Source: Candidatus Hydrogenedentota bacterium
GTDB taxonomy: Bacteria > Hydrogenedentota > Hydrogenedentia > Hydrogenedentales > SLHB01
Assembly: GCA_029552745.1 (NCBI GenBank)
Contig: JAKPDK010000184.1
Span: forward strand, 372,001-436,000
Direction of reading: 5' to 3'
DNA: 64,000 nt
The first letter of the stretch is position 1. The number at the start of each line of letters is the position of its first letter. Positions 25,656-35,080 of the stretch are shown piece after piece. Under the pieces are notes generated by a model. It saw only the letters and a list, made by a program, of their open reading frames with translations, was not told the DNA's origin and searched no databases. Position numbers and translations under genes: made by a program.

Positions 25656-26894
25656 GTGAGTTCTTACAAACATATCCGCGTACCTGAGGGCGAAAAACTT
25701 GAGGTCGGTGTTAACGGGGCATTAAAGATCCCGCAAAAACCTATCATTGCTTTTATTGAGGGTGACGGCACGGGACCGGACATTTGGCGGGCTTCGCGCA
25801 TGATCTTTGATGCTGCGGTGCAGCATTGCTATGGTGGCGAACGCTCGATTGCGTGGATGGAGGTCTTTGCGGGAGAAAAGGCAAATGCCTTGATGGGCAC
25901 CTACTTGCCCGATGAAACGGTCGAGGCAATCCGAGAATATCGAGTTGCGATCAAGGGACCCTTGACGACTCCGGTAGGCGGTGGGTTTCGGAGCCTAAAT
26001 GTGACTTTAAGACAAACCCTAGACCTTTTCGCCTGTGTCCGGCCTGTTCGGTGGTTTGAAGGGGTCCCTAGTCCCGTACGCGAGCCCCAGAATGTGGACA
26101 TGGTAATCTTCCGCGAGAACACCGAAGACGTGTATTCCGGTCTGGAGTTGGAAGCGGGCACCCCTCAGGCTCAGGAGTTCATCCGATTTGCCAAAGAAAA
26201 GTTCAATTGGAATATTCGTCCGGACTCCGGTATAGGTGTCAAGCCAATCAGTGCCAGCGGTTCCAAACGGTTGATTCGCGCTGCCATCCGCTATGCGCTC
26301 CAACACAATCGCAAGAGCGTTACCCTTGTTCACAAAGGGAATATCATGAAGTATACGGAAGGGGCGTTTAGAAAATATGGCTATGAACTTGTTCGGGAAG
26401 AGTTCTCCGACAAAGCCGTCGGCTGGGAGGATTGTAACGGCAATCCGAACGGAAAACTTTTAGTAAAGGATGCCATCGCGGATATCTTTTTGCAGCAGAT
26501 TCTCACACGTCCCAAAGAATTCGACGTCATTGCCACCATGAATCTGAACGGCGACTACATCAGCGACGCGCTAGCTGCCCAAGTAGGAGGCATTGGCATT
26601 GCCCCAGGCGCGAACATCAATTACGAGACAGGAGCGGCTGTCTTTGAAGCGACCCATGGTACCGCTCCGAAATATGCCAATCTGGATAAGGTCAATCCCA
26701 GCAGCGTCGTGCTCTCCGGTGTCATGATGTTCGAACATATCGGCTGGAACGAAGTGGCGGACGCCATTCTGAATGCACTGGTTCGCACGTTCCAAGCAAA
26801 AATCGTGACGTATGACTTTGCCCGTCTGATGGATGGCGCAAAAGAAGTCCGTTGTAGTGAATTCGCACAAGCAGTAGTGGAACGGCTAAAATAA
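25656..26894 (+). CDS. icd: Isocitrate dehydrogenase, NADP-dependent (E. coli type)
   Basis: TCA-cycle oxidative decarboxylation of isocitrate to 2-oxoglutarate. It is a close match to the homodimeric E. coli type: [37 protein letters not shown] with the phosphorylatable Ser, [44 protein letters not shown], and the cofactor segment [15 protein letters not shown]. The Lys-Tyr there is the NADP-specificity pair. 412 residues. It starts at GTG 25656 with AGGAGG 6 bases upstream. It is flanked by serA and dapA, and supplies 2-oxoglutarate for the gdhA/NrpR system further along. Confidence 0.95.
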   Translation: MSSYKHIRVPEGEKLEVGVNGALKIPQKPIIAFIEGDGTGPDIWRASRMIFDAAVQHCYGGERSIAWMEVFAGEKANALMGTYLPDETVEAIREYRVAIKGPLTTPVGGGFRSLNVTLRQTLDLFACVRPVRWFEGVPSPVREPQNVDMVIFRENTEDVYSGLELEAGTPQAQEFIRFAKEKFNWNIRPDSGIGVKPISASGSKRLIRAAIRYALQHNRKSVTLVHKGNIMKYTEGAFRKYGYELVREEFSDKAVGWEDCNGNPNGKLLVKDAIADIFLQQILTRPKEFDVIATMNLNGDYISDALAAQVGGIGIAPGANINYETGAAVFEATHGTAPKYANLDKVNPSSVVLSGVMMFEHIGWNEVADAILNALVRTFQAKIVTYDFARLMDGAKEVRCSEFAQAVVERLK

Positions 26895-27025
26895 GTCGCT
26901 CAAAGGACATCAAACATTTTTTGGATTAAGACTGTGCGGGAATGTCGGAGCCTCTCATGGACTAATGCTTAGACACCTGAGAAGAGAATGACGATTACGA
27001 CAGCGTGTGCCAGGAGGAAAAAACT

Positions 27026-27892
27026 ATGTTTCGCGGCGCCATAACAGCTTTGGTCACACCCTTTAAACCCAATTTTGATGTGGACTTTGACGCCTATGGG
27101 CGTCTGGTAGATTTTCAGATCGAACAAGGTATTGACGGAATCGTGCCCTGTGGTTGCACTGGCGAAGCCGCAACCTTGAGCCATGAAGAACAAATTCAGT
27201 GTATACGGTTTGTTATAGAGCGTGTGGCAGGTAGAGTCCCAGTTATCGCCGGCACAGGCTCGAACAGCACGCGGGAAGCGCTCGCTTTGACCAAAGCCGC
27301 CAAAGAAGCGGGCGCTGATGCTGCGTTGCTCATTACGCCGTATTACAACAAACCCACCCCAGAAGGGCAGATAGCGCATTACACTGCGGTGGCGGAAGCA
27401 GTAGACATCCCCATCGTCCTGTACAATGTGCCCAGTAGAACGGGCACAAACATGCTGCCCGAGACTGTCGCGACCCTTTCTCGCAAGAAAAACATCGTTG
27501 CCGTGAAGGAAGCGGGTGGTAGTGTTGATCAAGTGTCCCAGATCCGTAAGATATGTTCTATCACCGTTTTGTCGGGTGATGACAGCCTGACCCTACCGAT
27601 GATGGCGGTCGGGGCAACGGGCGTGATTTCCGTAGCTTCTAACGTGGTTCCAGGCAAAGTTGCGGCACTTTGTGCTTCATTTGAAAAAGGCGACCTGGCA
27701 GGCGCCCAGCGGATCCACTATGAACTTTTGCCCTTATTCAAAGGACTGTTTTTGGAGACGAACCCCATGCCGGTAAAAGCGGCACTTGCCAAGATGGGGC
27801 TGATCCAAAACGTGCTGCGCTTGCCCCTGACCCCCATGCGTGCAGAGCCGTTTGCCAAACTCGAGGCTATCTTGAAGGAGTTGGGCTTGTGA
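27026..27892 (+). CDS. dapA: 4-hydroxy-tetrahydrodipicolinate synthase DapA, with Cys at the T44 position
   Basis: Condenses pyruvate with aspartate semialdehyde in the lysine/meso-diaminopimelate pathway. The Schiff-base Lys is in AVKEAGG, the triad Tyr is in LYNVPSRTG and the second Tyr in TPYYNKP. The usual GTTGES loop reads GCTGEA (C44-T45), so the Thr that completes the proton-relay triad in E. coli is Cys. 288 residues. ATG 27026 is preceded by AGGAGG; an earlier in-frame ATG at 27005 is upstream of that site. It overlaps dapB by 4 bases (GTGA). Confidence 0.93.
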   Translation: MFRGAITALVTPFKPNFDVDFDAYGRLVDFQIEQGIDGIVPCGCTGEAATLSHEEQIQCIRFVIERVAGRVPVIAGTGSNSTREALALTKAAKEAGADAALLITPYYNKPTPEGQIAHYTAVAEAVDIPIVLYNVPSRTGTNMLPETVATLSRKKNIVAVKEAGGSVDQVSQIRKICSITVLSGDDSLTLPMMAVGATGVISVASNVVPGKVAALCASFEKGDLAGAQRIHYELLPLFKGLFLETNPMPVKAALAKMGLIQNVLRLPLTPMRAEPFAKLEAILKELGL

Positions 27893-28686
27893 ATCTTTGT
27901 GTTGCGGGCGCTTGCGGCAGAATGGGCAGGAGGATCCTGGAACTTGCTGCCGCATCAGATGACATTACGATCGTCGGGGCGTTGGAAGCCGTTTCGTTTG
28001 CCGGAACAGAAATCATTTGCGGCGGGGAAAGCGGCAAGACCATTCGTTTATCTGTCACAGACGATGCCGTAGTCGCGTTAAAAGAGGCACAGGTTCTTGT
28101 TGATTTCAGCACGCCGGAAGCCTGCATTCGTAATGTACAACTCGCTGCAGAACGCAACATAGCCGCTGTGGTAGGCACAACCGGTATCCCCGAGGCGGGA
28201 CATCAAGCGCTAAAATCGTACGCCAAGCGTATCCCGATCGTCTTTGCGCCAAATATGAGCGTAGGCATGAATCTGCTGTTCAAACTGGTAAAAGAAGCAG
28301 CCGCTGTCTTGGGGCTGGATTACAATGTGGAGATCGTAGAGATTCATCACAACCAAAAGAAAGACAGCCCAAGCGGATCCGCTATTCGATTGGCTGAGAA
28401 CGCCGCCGCGGCGCTCGGAGTAAGTTACACCGAAAACTGTGTTCACGGAAGACAGGGTATTGTCGGGGCACGCCCCAAAAAGGAACTGGGCATGCATGCC
28501 GTCCGTGGGGGTGACGTCACGGGCGACCACACGGTCCTTTTCCTCGGGAAAGGAGAACGACTGGAATTGACCCATCGGGCACACAGCCGCGATACGTTTG
28601 CCTCGGGAGCGTTGCGTGCCGCAAGGTTTGTCTTGACAGCTTCCCCCGGCCTGTATGATATGCAAGACGTACTGGGACTGCGGTGA
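27889..28686 (+). CDS. dapB: 4-hydroxy-tetrahydrodipicolinate reductase DapB
   Basis: Reduces the DapA product with NAD(P)H. The nucleotide-binding loop is VAGACGRMGRRI (about 4-15), VVGTTG is at the end of the Rossmann half, and FAPNMSVGMNLLFKL follows. The catalytic block is EIVEIHHNQKKDSPSGSA with the His pair and the catalytic Lys. 265 residues, full length. It starts at GTG within the dapA stop and is hence translationally coupled. It produces meso-DAP precursor, which fits a DAP-type peptidoglycan. Confidence 0.95.
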   Translation: MNLCVAGACGRMGRRILELAAASDDITIVGALEAVSFAGTEIICGGESGKTIRLSVTDDAVVALKEAQVLVDFSTPEACIRNVQLAAERNIAAVVGTTGIPEAGHQALKSYAKRIPIVFAPNMSVGMNLLFKLVKEAAAVLGLDYNVEIVEIHHNQKKDSPSGSAIRLAENAAAALGVSYTENCVHGRQGIVGARPKKELGMHAVRGGDVTGDHTVLFLGKGERLELTHRAHSRDTFASGALRAARFVLTASPGLYDMQDVLGLR

Positions 28687-28984
28687 GGCTCTTTCAACAA
28701 GGAGCCAGCCGACGCATAATCTTGGGTGAAAATAGCACTACGAAACTTCACTATCCGCATCTTTCGCCGAGTTGCTAAACACTTCCTCATGGATTCCCCC
28801 TAGAAAGTCTGTCATGCCATTCCTAACGCCGTACACAAGAACACCCACACAAAGGGAATGATAATCTTTTCCTTATCGATCCTTACCACACTTCTCTTCT
28901 TCGAAAGACGCATTCCACCGAGGCCATCACGCGCGCTCGACGTCGTCCTTGGCGAGAACTCCCCCTTTCCACCCAATGCCCGCT

Positions 28985-29128
28985 GTCATTGCGAGGAGCG
29001 AGTCTTCAAAGCGACGAAGCAATCCCCTTACCCGCGTGGCGCAAGAGGGCGTAATCCGGAGACGACGCCAACTCCGAATTCCCCAAGGGGATTGCCACGT
29101 CGTGCCTAACGGCACTCCTCGCAATGAC
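28985..29128. repeat. Interspersed hairpin repeat, inverted pair
   Basis: Forward unit 28985-29025 and inverted unit 29089-29128, 63 bases apart, with the consensus ends seen at 1783. The second unit is nearly identical to 1895-1934 (GGATTGCCACGTCGTGCC then GGCACTCCTCGCAATGAC). The block lies in the 770-base gap between dapB and kdsB. Bases 28687-28984 show no gene. Confidence 0.88.
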
Positions 29129-29130
29129 AG

Positions 29131-29335
29131 GGGGCGGGCAATACCGCAATAGGACGACGTAGTACGGAAAAACAAGTAATTTCAAATATTCAAGAGGTTC
29201 GTAAACGGCTCCATCATACTTCGGGGTGCCATACGGCGGTGCCTTTCTCTTAAGGGCGTTCATGGAAAGTCCTGTCTTCCGCACCTCATCCAACATAACA
29301 AAAAGTGCAAAAGTACTGGCCGAATACAAATCATT
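29131..29335. repeat. Long intergenic repeat, copy 2 (upstream of kdsB)
   Basis: Aligns with 2041-2225 in the same orientation, immediately after an inverted hairpin unit in both cases. The kdsB frame is open back through part of it (from 29226), but the translated extension does not resemble KdsB. On the minus strand an open frame of about 107 codons crosses both this segment and the hairpin repeats, so it is unlikely to be a real gene as it stands. Confidence 0.6.
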
Positions 29336-29459
29336 GAATGTAGGATACGGCTTTGATAGACTTAAATCCCGTTGGGAAACGGGACTGCAGTTCGCGTACC
29401 CATCCCCACAATCATCGCATAAAGGTTCGTCAGACTTTAAAGGGATATTCTTTGTAACG

Positions 29460-30206
29460 ATGAAACAAACGGTTCTTGCAGTGATTCCTGCGCGTTATGC
29501 TTCCACAAGATTTCCGGGCAAAATCATCGCGCCGTTGGCGGGGAAACCTTTGGTTTATCACGTATACGAGCGCGCGCGTCAGGCAAAACTTGTCTCGGAC
29601 GTGGTTATTGCTACAGATGACAACAAGGTAGTGGAGGCGCTACGGCCTTTTAATGCCCCTGTTATGATGACTCGTGCCGACCACGCCTCAGGAACGGATA
29701 GAATTGCCGAAGTAGCTTCGGCGCGACCTTGCGATATCGTAGTTAATGTGCAAGGGGACGAACCTCTGATTGACCCAAGAACGATAGATGCAGTCATCGA
29801 ACCGCTGCTGGCTGATCCCACATTGCCAATGGCAACGGCGAAAGCCTTGATAACAAACCCGGAAATGGTACACAACCCGAATGTGGTAAAAGTGGTTTGC
29901 GACCAAAAAGGACGGGCATTGTATTTTTCCCGATCCCCCATCCCTTATATCCGCGACGAATCCACACGGCAGAAATCACCCCAGTGTTATTTCGTTCACA
30001 TCGGGTTGTATGTGTATCGCAAAGATTTCTTGTTGCAGTATGCTCAATGGAAACCAACAACGCTGGAAGAATTAGAAAGACTGGAACAATTGCGGGTCTT
30101 GGAACACGGATATCCCATTGCCGTGGTCGAAACTCAATATCAAAGTGTCGGCGTAGATACACCGGAAGATCTGGAGCGCGTCAGCGCATTGCTAGCGGGG
30201 AAATAA
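29460..30206 (+). CDS. kdsB: 3-deoxy-manno-octulosonate cytidylyltransferase KdsB
   Basis: Activates Kdo to CMP-Kdo for the LPS inner core. AVIPARYASTRFPGKIIAPLAGKP is the N-terminal nucleotide loop, followed by VVIATDD, RADHASGTDRIAE, VNVQGDEPLI (metal/substrate site) and ALYFSRSPIPYIR. The C-terminus has LEQLRVLEHGYPIAV and SVGVDTPEDLERV. 248 residues from ATG 29460. An in-frame extension to 29226 is not homologous and runs into the repeat. It is 3 bases upstream of pyrG, whose product CTP is its substrate, so the pair makes metabolic sense. Confidence 0.95.
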   Translation: MKQTVLAVIPARYASTRFPGKIIAPLAGKPLVYHVYERARQAKLVSDVVIATDDNKVVEALRPFNAPVMMTRADHASGTDRIAEVASARPCDIVVNVQGDEPLIDPRTIDAVIEPLLADPTLPMATAKALITNPEMVHNPNVVKVVCDQKGRALYFSRSPIPYIRDESTRQKSPQCYFVHIGLYVYRKDFLLQYAQWKPTTLEELERLEQLRVLEHGYPIAVVETQYQSVGVDTPEDLERVSALLAGK

Positions 30207-30209
30207 GTC

Positions 30210-31856
30210 ATGGATAAAGTCCCGAGGTATGTTTTCGTAACAGGCGGGGTGGTGTCTTCGGTCGGAAAAGGTATTGTGGCAGCTAGTCTGGGCATGTTAT
30301 TGGAATCGCGCGGGCTTAAGATTGCCATGATGAAATTTGACCCGTATATCAACGTCGATCCGGGTACGATGAATCCCTATGAGCATGGCGAAGTCTTTGT
30401 CACAGATGATGGCGCGGAAACCGACTTAGATCTGGGACATTACCAACGTTTCACCCATGCGAAGATCTCGCAGAAAAGCAATGTCACAGCGGGAAGCGTC
30501 TACAATGCCGTCATTCAAAAGGAACGGCGTGGGGAGTATTTGGGCAAAACCGTCCAAGTCATCCCGCATATCACAGATGAAATCAAAGCACGCATTCGGA
30601 TGCTCACCGCAGAACCGGAAGACGAAGCGGATGTCGCTATTATTGAAGTGGGCGGCACTGTCGGCGACATTGAGAGTCTTCCTTTTCTCGAAGCAATACG
30701 ACAATACCATCTTGATATTTCGCCCGTACCCTGTTGTTTCGTTCACGTTACCTTGCTTCCCTTTATTGCCGCGGCGGGCGAACTAAAAACCAAACCGACG
30801 CAACACAGCGTTCGTGCGCTGCGTGACATAGGTATCTTCCCGAACGTCATCATATGCCGCAGTGGAACCCACTCGCTGAGCCCGGAGCATCGTCGTAAAA
30901 TCGCTATGTTTTGCAACGTGACGGAGGATGCCATCATCGGTGCGGAAGACATCTCTCCGGTATATGCCATCCCGCTAAATTTCCGGCGACAACATTTTGA
31001 TGATATTGTCTTGCGTGTCTTACAGCTCGATGCGCCCGAGGGTGACCTTACCGCGTGGTGTCAAATGTTGGATCGCATGAAGAACCCTCGATACGAGGTA
31101 CGAATCGCTGCCGTCGGCAAGTACATTGCGCATGATGATGCCTACAAAAGTATCAATGAGGCTTTTGCTCACGCCGGAATCGCTAATGACTGCAAGGTAC
31201 ACTTACAATGGATTGATTCGGAGCAGTTTGAAAACGGCGTATCGCCGGAAGACGTTCTCAAAGATTTTGATGGCGTGTTGATAGGGCCCGGCTTTGGGAA
31301 ACGAGGTATTGAGGGTAAAATCCGCGCCGTCCAATATGTCCGAGAAAAACGGGTGCCCTTCTTGGGTATTTGTCTCGGCATGCAAATCGCCATTATTGAA
31401 ATTGCGCGCAATTGCCTGGGCTTGAAAAAAGCCAATAGCACGGAGTTTGATCCGGATACTCCCGATCCGGTTATCTGTCTTTTGACAGAACAGCAAGGAA
31501 TCAAAGAGATGGGCGGCACAATGAGATTAGGCGCCTATCGCTGTGTATTAAAACCAGGGACGTTGGCACATCAAGCATACAAGAGAGACATCATTTTTGA
31601 ACGTCATCGACATCGATACGAGTTTAACAATGCCTATCGGTCCCGTATGGAACAAGAGGCGGGGCTGGTAGTCAGCGGAGTCCATCCGCGCACAGACCAC
31701 GAATTAGTGGAAATTTCTGAATTGCGGGACCATCCTTGGTTTTGCGCATCCCAGTTCCATCCGGAGTTTACCAGCACACCCATGCGGCCACAACCCTTGT
31801 TCACGGCATTCATAAAAGCGGCACTGGAACGAAAAATAAGCTCAAATCACGCGTAA
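30210..31856 (+). CDS. pyrG: CTP synthase PyrG
   Basis: Amination of UTP to CTP with glutamine. The N-terminal synthetase domain begins YVFVTGGVVSSVGKGIVAASLG and contains KFDPYINVDPGTMNPYEHGEVFVTDDGAETDLDLGHY. The C-terminal class I glutaminase has the nucleophile Cys in FLGICLGMQIA and the His-Glu pair in SQFHPEFTS. 548 residues, full length. It lies 3 bases after kdsB. It is convergent with the SurA-like gene, 44 bases apart, with no convincing terminator seen between them. Confidence 0.97.
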   Translation: MDKVPRYVFVTGGVVSSVGKGIVAASLGMLLESRGLKIAMMKFDPYINVDPGTMNPYEHGEVFVTDDGAETDLDLGHYQRFTHAKISQKSNVTAGSVYNAVIQKERRGEYLGKTVQVIPHITDEIKARIRMLTAEPEDEADVAIIEVGGTVGDIESLPFLEAIRQYHLDISPVPCCFVHVTLLPFIAAAGELKTKPTQHSVRALRDIGIFPNVIICRSGTHSLSPEHRRKIAMFCNVTEDAIIGAEDISPVYAIPLNFRRQHFDDIVLRVLQLDAPEGDLTAWCQMLDRMKNPRYEVRIAAVGKYIAHDDAYKSINEAFAHAGIANDCKVHLQWIDSEQFENGVSPEDVLKDFDGVLIGPGFGKRGIEGKIRAVQYVREKRVPFLGICLGMQIAIIEIARNCLGLKKANSTEFDPDTPDPVICLLTEQQGIKEMGGTMRLGAYRCVLKPGTLAHQAYKRDIIFERHRHRYEFNNAYRSRMEQEAGLVVSGVHPRTDHELVEISELRDHPWFCASQFHPEFTSTPMRPQPLFTAFIKAALERKISSNHA

Positions 31857-31900
31857 CGAACATTTGTCCACATTAGTGAACGGGCAACGTTGGGCGCCAC

Positions 31901-33004
31901 TTACTGGGGCATGTTTTGTTGGTCGAAAATTGACTTGGGACCCGAACCACCGTACGCAGCGGGATCGGGGAGCTTTTTCTCATAAATCTCGACTTGGTTT
32001 TCTTCGCGAAGTTTCTTGATCAGTTTGGCATATAAGATAATAGGTTTCAGGTCTTCTTTTGCTTGCTCAAAGGTTTTTGGCGTAGGCGGCGCACTCTCCA
32101 AAATCTTACAAACCAAGAAGGAATCAGGTATCGGCTCAGAAACCGTTTCGCCTGCCGCATTTTGTGACGCCCGTTCCCAGCCACGAATGAAAATAGGACC
32201 CACGACATCCCCCACCTTTGCCCCGGAAGCCTGTTGCCAAAAAGCCCCGTAGCGTTCGGCTTTACGCGGGTCGTTGTCCAAAACGGAGGAAATTGGTATG
32301 CCTTTCCCCGTCGCCGCAAATTCCGCCACGATGTTGCTGGGGCTCTCTCCCTTCGCCATCCGCTGTTGAACCTGAGCGGCGAGTGCACTTGCATCCGGCT
32401 GATCCACAGGAAACAGAATCCCCTCAAATTTCACCCGCTCAAAATGCAACAGGTCTTGCTTGCGCAATTCATATTCTTTTTGCAGTTCTTCATCAGTGAC
32501 CGTAAGTTTGCCGCTGTCCATCTCTTCTTTCAGTCTGTACATCACGGCATATTCGCCCAGCATGTCCTTCTCGACTTTGTCGATGCGCATTTCACGCTCT
32601 TGCTCCAGCGAAGACCGATCCCCTTCGGAAATGCCAAGTTTTTCGGCATTTTGGATCATCGTAATGTACTTAGGATACATAGCATCAAAACGTTGCGCCG
32701 CCAGCTCGCGCGGCACTTGAATCTTCCCTTCTTGTTTCAACTGTTCTGCCAGCTTATTTTTGATCTGTTTGTCGATCATCTGTTCCAGCACGCGCAAAAG
32801 GTCGCCACGGCTCTTGATGAAGGGGCGTTCCTCCGGCAACATCTCGCGAAGCGTACGTTTCAGGTCTTCGCGCCGTATCACACCGTCTTTCATGCGCGCG
32901 ACCACAATACGATCTGCATCGGAAAGCCACCCACAGCCCACGGCGGTCAACACCAAACACACTAACACGCACGTTGCTATCATCTTGAATAGATAAATAC
33001 GCAT
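31901..33004 (-). CDS. SurA/PrsA-like periplasmic chaperone lipoprotein
   Basis: A lipoprotein signal (CVLVCLVLTAVGCG, lipobox around residue 24) precedes a SurA-type N-terminal helical chaperone module (about 30-190; REDLKRTLREMLPEE, LEQMIDKQIKNKLAEQLKQEGK). Next is a parvulin-like region (HFERVKFEGILFPVD, KVGDVVGPIFIRGWE, FLVCKILESAPPTPKTFEQAKEDL) and a closing helix. The order matches PpiC/SurA foldases of outer-membrane proteins. The parvulin part is divergent, so isomerase activity is unsure while a chaperone role is more likely. 367 residues. It precedes the polysaccharide operon's last gene by transcription order but has its own promoter. Confidence 0.8.
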   Translation of the reverse strand: MRIYLFKMIATCVLVCLVLTAVGCGWLSDADRIVVARMKDGVIRREDLKRTLREMLPEERPFIKSRGDLLRVLEQMIDKQIKNKLAEQLKQEGKIQVPRELAAQRFDAMYPKYITMIQNAEKLGISEGDRSSLEQEREMRIDKVEKDMLGEYAVMYRLKEEMDSGKLTVTDEELQKEYELRKQDLLHFERVKFEGILFPVDQPDASALAAQVQQRMAKGESPSNIVAEFAATGKGIPISSVLDNDPRKAERYGAFWQQASGAKVGDVVGPIFIRGWERASQNAAGETVSEPIPDSFLVCKILESAPPTPKTFEQAKEDLKPIILYAKLIKKLREENQVEIYEKKLPDPAAYGGSGPKSIFDQQNMPQ

Positions 33005-33040
33005 ATGTTTTTCCTTATCAGACTACTCAGTTTGACAAGC

Positions 33041-33069
33041 AGTGTAACATGATACGGTTCTCAGGGCAA
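33041..33069 (-). promoter_or_regulatory. Predicted sigma70 promoter of the SurA-like gene
   Basis: Minus strand TTGCCC (33069-33064), 17-base spacer, TACACT (33046-33041). It lies 37 bases upstream of the start codon. Moderate match only. Confidence 0.4.
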
Positions 33070-33178
33070 TACGACCGCAATCGGTGATAATCAAAAAAGT
33101 AGCAAGTTAACCTCCGGAAATTACTGTATTCGTTCCGCCTCTGAAATTACAAACGCCCGAAGCCTCTCATGCATAAGC

Positions 33179-35080
33179 CTATTGCAAGTAGTCGTTTTGC
33201 ACGCGGAAGAGTGTCGCGTTGCCCTCTTGAGCGACAAGTTCGAGGCATTCGAGCTCTTGTAACTCTTCGTAAACAGGCTCCGGGATTGGGTCAGAAGCCG
33301 GGCAGAATACGTAGTCGACTTGCCATTGCCGCACAAATTCACGACGGAAGTCGGCATCCGACGAATCGGAAAAGAATCGGTCCAGTTGGGGCCCCAAAAC
33401 GGTCCAGGGTTGGTCAGACAAATCGATAGCGCCCATACCGCCGAGAACGGACATTCCCTCACGCAACGCGATAACATCGCTAAATCGCTTGGTGGTCAAC
33501 ACTCTTCCCGACGGTATTTTTTCTAGCACGTAGGCATCTTCCTCAGACATAACTTGGCACCTAATGGTACGAAACGAAGATGACCCATAGCATAAAGGAC
33601 CTTGAAAACAAATCGCTCCGACCAAAAGTGAGGTGATTCCACATGTAAGAATAATACCTTGCAAGAACATGGCAACGCGGTTGTAACTAGACGCAAGTCT
33701 TGTTAGTCCGATCGCAGATAAAATCGCCAGAGAGGGACCCAGAAAAATCATCAGACGCTGCGGTGTGAATTGCAAAAACCGTCCTCTTCCCCAAGCCGAG
33801 ACCGCCACCGAAAGAAACACCAGCGCCCAAACCAGCACCCAACCTTCTTCCGAGGGCTCCCGTGTGACTTGTCGTCGCGGAGCAACAAGGATCGTCCCTG
33901 CCAAGAAACCCAGCAAAGCCGGATCTGACACCGAAACGGCCACTGCTGCATCCCGAGCTATTAGAAGATTTCCGTAATAGATTTGGTATAACAGAAACAG
34001 CGCGCTGAATGTGAGTAAATAGACAGAAGTTGCCGTCACCACGCGTTGAAAAGGGGGCGGTAAGTGACGATAGGAACCGCGAATCACATAAAGCAGAATA
34101 CACACGTGAAAAAAACCTGCTGTGACGAACGGAGTAAGCCACATGTGTTGCTGAACACCCGCTAGGGCGTTCTCAAAAAAACGCGGGCTCATGCGCATAA
34201 CAGCAAACGCCGCAAAACACCCCAAGAACACGCTCAAGCCATTTTGAACCGCATACCGCACTTTGAGTCCCAAATTCATATCTTGTCGCTGCAAGATATA
34301 GAGACAACCAATAAACCAGGTCGGTGGCCCAAATCGTTGGTTGAAAAAACTGCCCACAAAAAGCAAGGCAACAGAAAAAGCCATATGTCGGGAGCAGCGC
34401 AGTTGTAACGCCCGAACAAATGCCGTGAGACTTCCGAAACAAAAAGCGAGAGGAATGGTGTAATATAATCTGGGCATCAAAAGAACGGGGAACAAGCTGG
34501 GTCCCTCTATCAGCTCGTACATCGCAAAACGTCGGAAATACAACTCAAAACTCGGAGACGTTGTCCATCCTGCAAGATTCGCCACGACATAAGCAACGCC
34601 GCCCAGACCGCCCCCCAGGGTATACAAAACGAACGAGCGGTTGGCATAGCGCGGAAAAGTTGTCTGTAGGAATCGGTAAATCGTAATCAAAAAAAGAAAG
34701 GCGCCCACACCATTGATGAAGCCCAACCAGAGAAAAGGCGTAATGTGAAGACGATTTCCTAAGAAACCCCCGATACCGTACAGCCAGTAAAAGGGTTGAG
34801 CATAGTATCCGAGATACTGGGACCCGTGAACCGCAGCGTGCGTGGCGTAGGGAGAATGAAAACCGCTATCGAACATGTTCATCGCTAACAGAAAAATACC
34901 GGTGTCGGGGATGTGAAGTCCCGTAGGCACAGTACCTTTCGGCGGGAAAAAAGAAATCCACAAATGAGTGATGGGTTCAAAAGCTGATAGTAAAGCAATA
35001 ATACACCAAATACCTAGAGGTATGCGATTGCGGCTAACCCCGCACGAATTGGTGCTTGTACAAATGTTCCGCTCAGTCAT
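33179..35080 (-). CDS. Polytopic membrane protein, GT-C glycosyltransferase-like
   Basis: About 633 residues with a dozen or so hydrophobic segments and a C-terminal soluble part of ~110 residues that starts after the last helix (SSFRTIRCQVMSEEDAYVLEKIPSGR). An early loop, HIPDTGIFLLAMNMFDSGFHSPYATH, between the first and second membrane segments, carries acidic residues as in GT-C catalytic loops. The C-terminal domain (FVRQWQVDYVFCP, ELECLELVAQEGNATLFRV) is the type found in membrane sugar transferases of uncharacterised families. Start ATG 35080 overlaps the preceding methyltransferase by 8 bases. It is the last gene of a four-gene envelope polysaccharide operon. No acceptor or donor can be assigned. 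Confidence 0.6.
   Translation of the reverse strand: MTERNICTSTNSCGVSRNRIPLGIWCIIALLSAFEPITHLWISFFPPKGTVPTGLHIPDTGIFLLAMNMFDSGFHSPYATHAAVHGSQYLGYYAQPFYWLYGIGGFLGNRLHITPFLWLGFINGVGAFLFLITIYRFLQTTFPRYANRSFVLYTLGGGLGGVAYVVANLAGWTTSPSFELYFRRFAMYELIEGPSLFPVLLMPRLYYTIPLAFCFGSLTAFVRALQLRCSRHMAFSVALLFVGSFFNQRFGPPTWFIGCLYILQRQDMNLGLKVRYAVQNGLSVFLGCFAAFAVMRMSPRFFENALAGVQQHMWLTPFVTAGFFHVCILLYVIRGSYRHLPPPFQRVVTATSVYLLTFSALFLLYQIYYGNLLIARDAAVAVSVSDPALLGFLAGTILVAPRRQVTREPSEEGWVLVWALVFLSVAVSAWGRGRFLQFTPQRLMIFLGPSLAILSAIGLTRLASSYNRVAMFLQGIILTCGITSLLVGAICFQGPLCYGSSSFRTIRCQVMSEEDAYVLEKIPSGRVLTTKRFSDVIALREGMSVLGGMGAIDLSDQPWTVLGPQLDRFFSDSSDADFRREFVRQWQVDYVFCPASDPIPEPVYEELQELECLELVAQEGNATLFRVQNDYLQ

Noticed and set aside
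32234-32965. 243-codon open frame antisense to the SurA-like gene
   Set aside because: The antisense product is unlike any family and lacks a ribosome site; the lipoprotein on the other strand is well supported.
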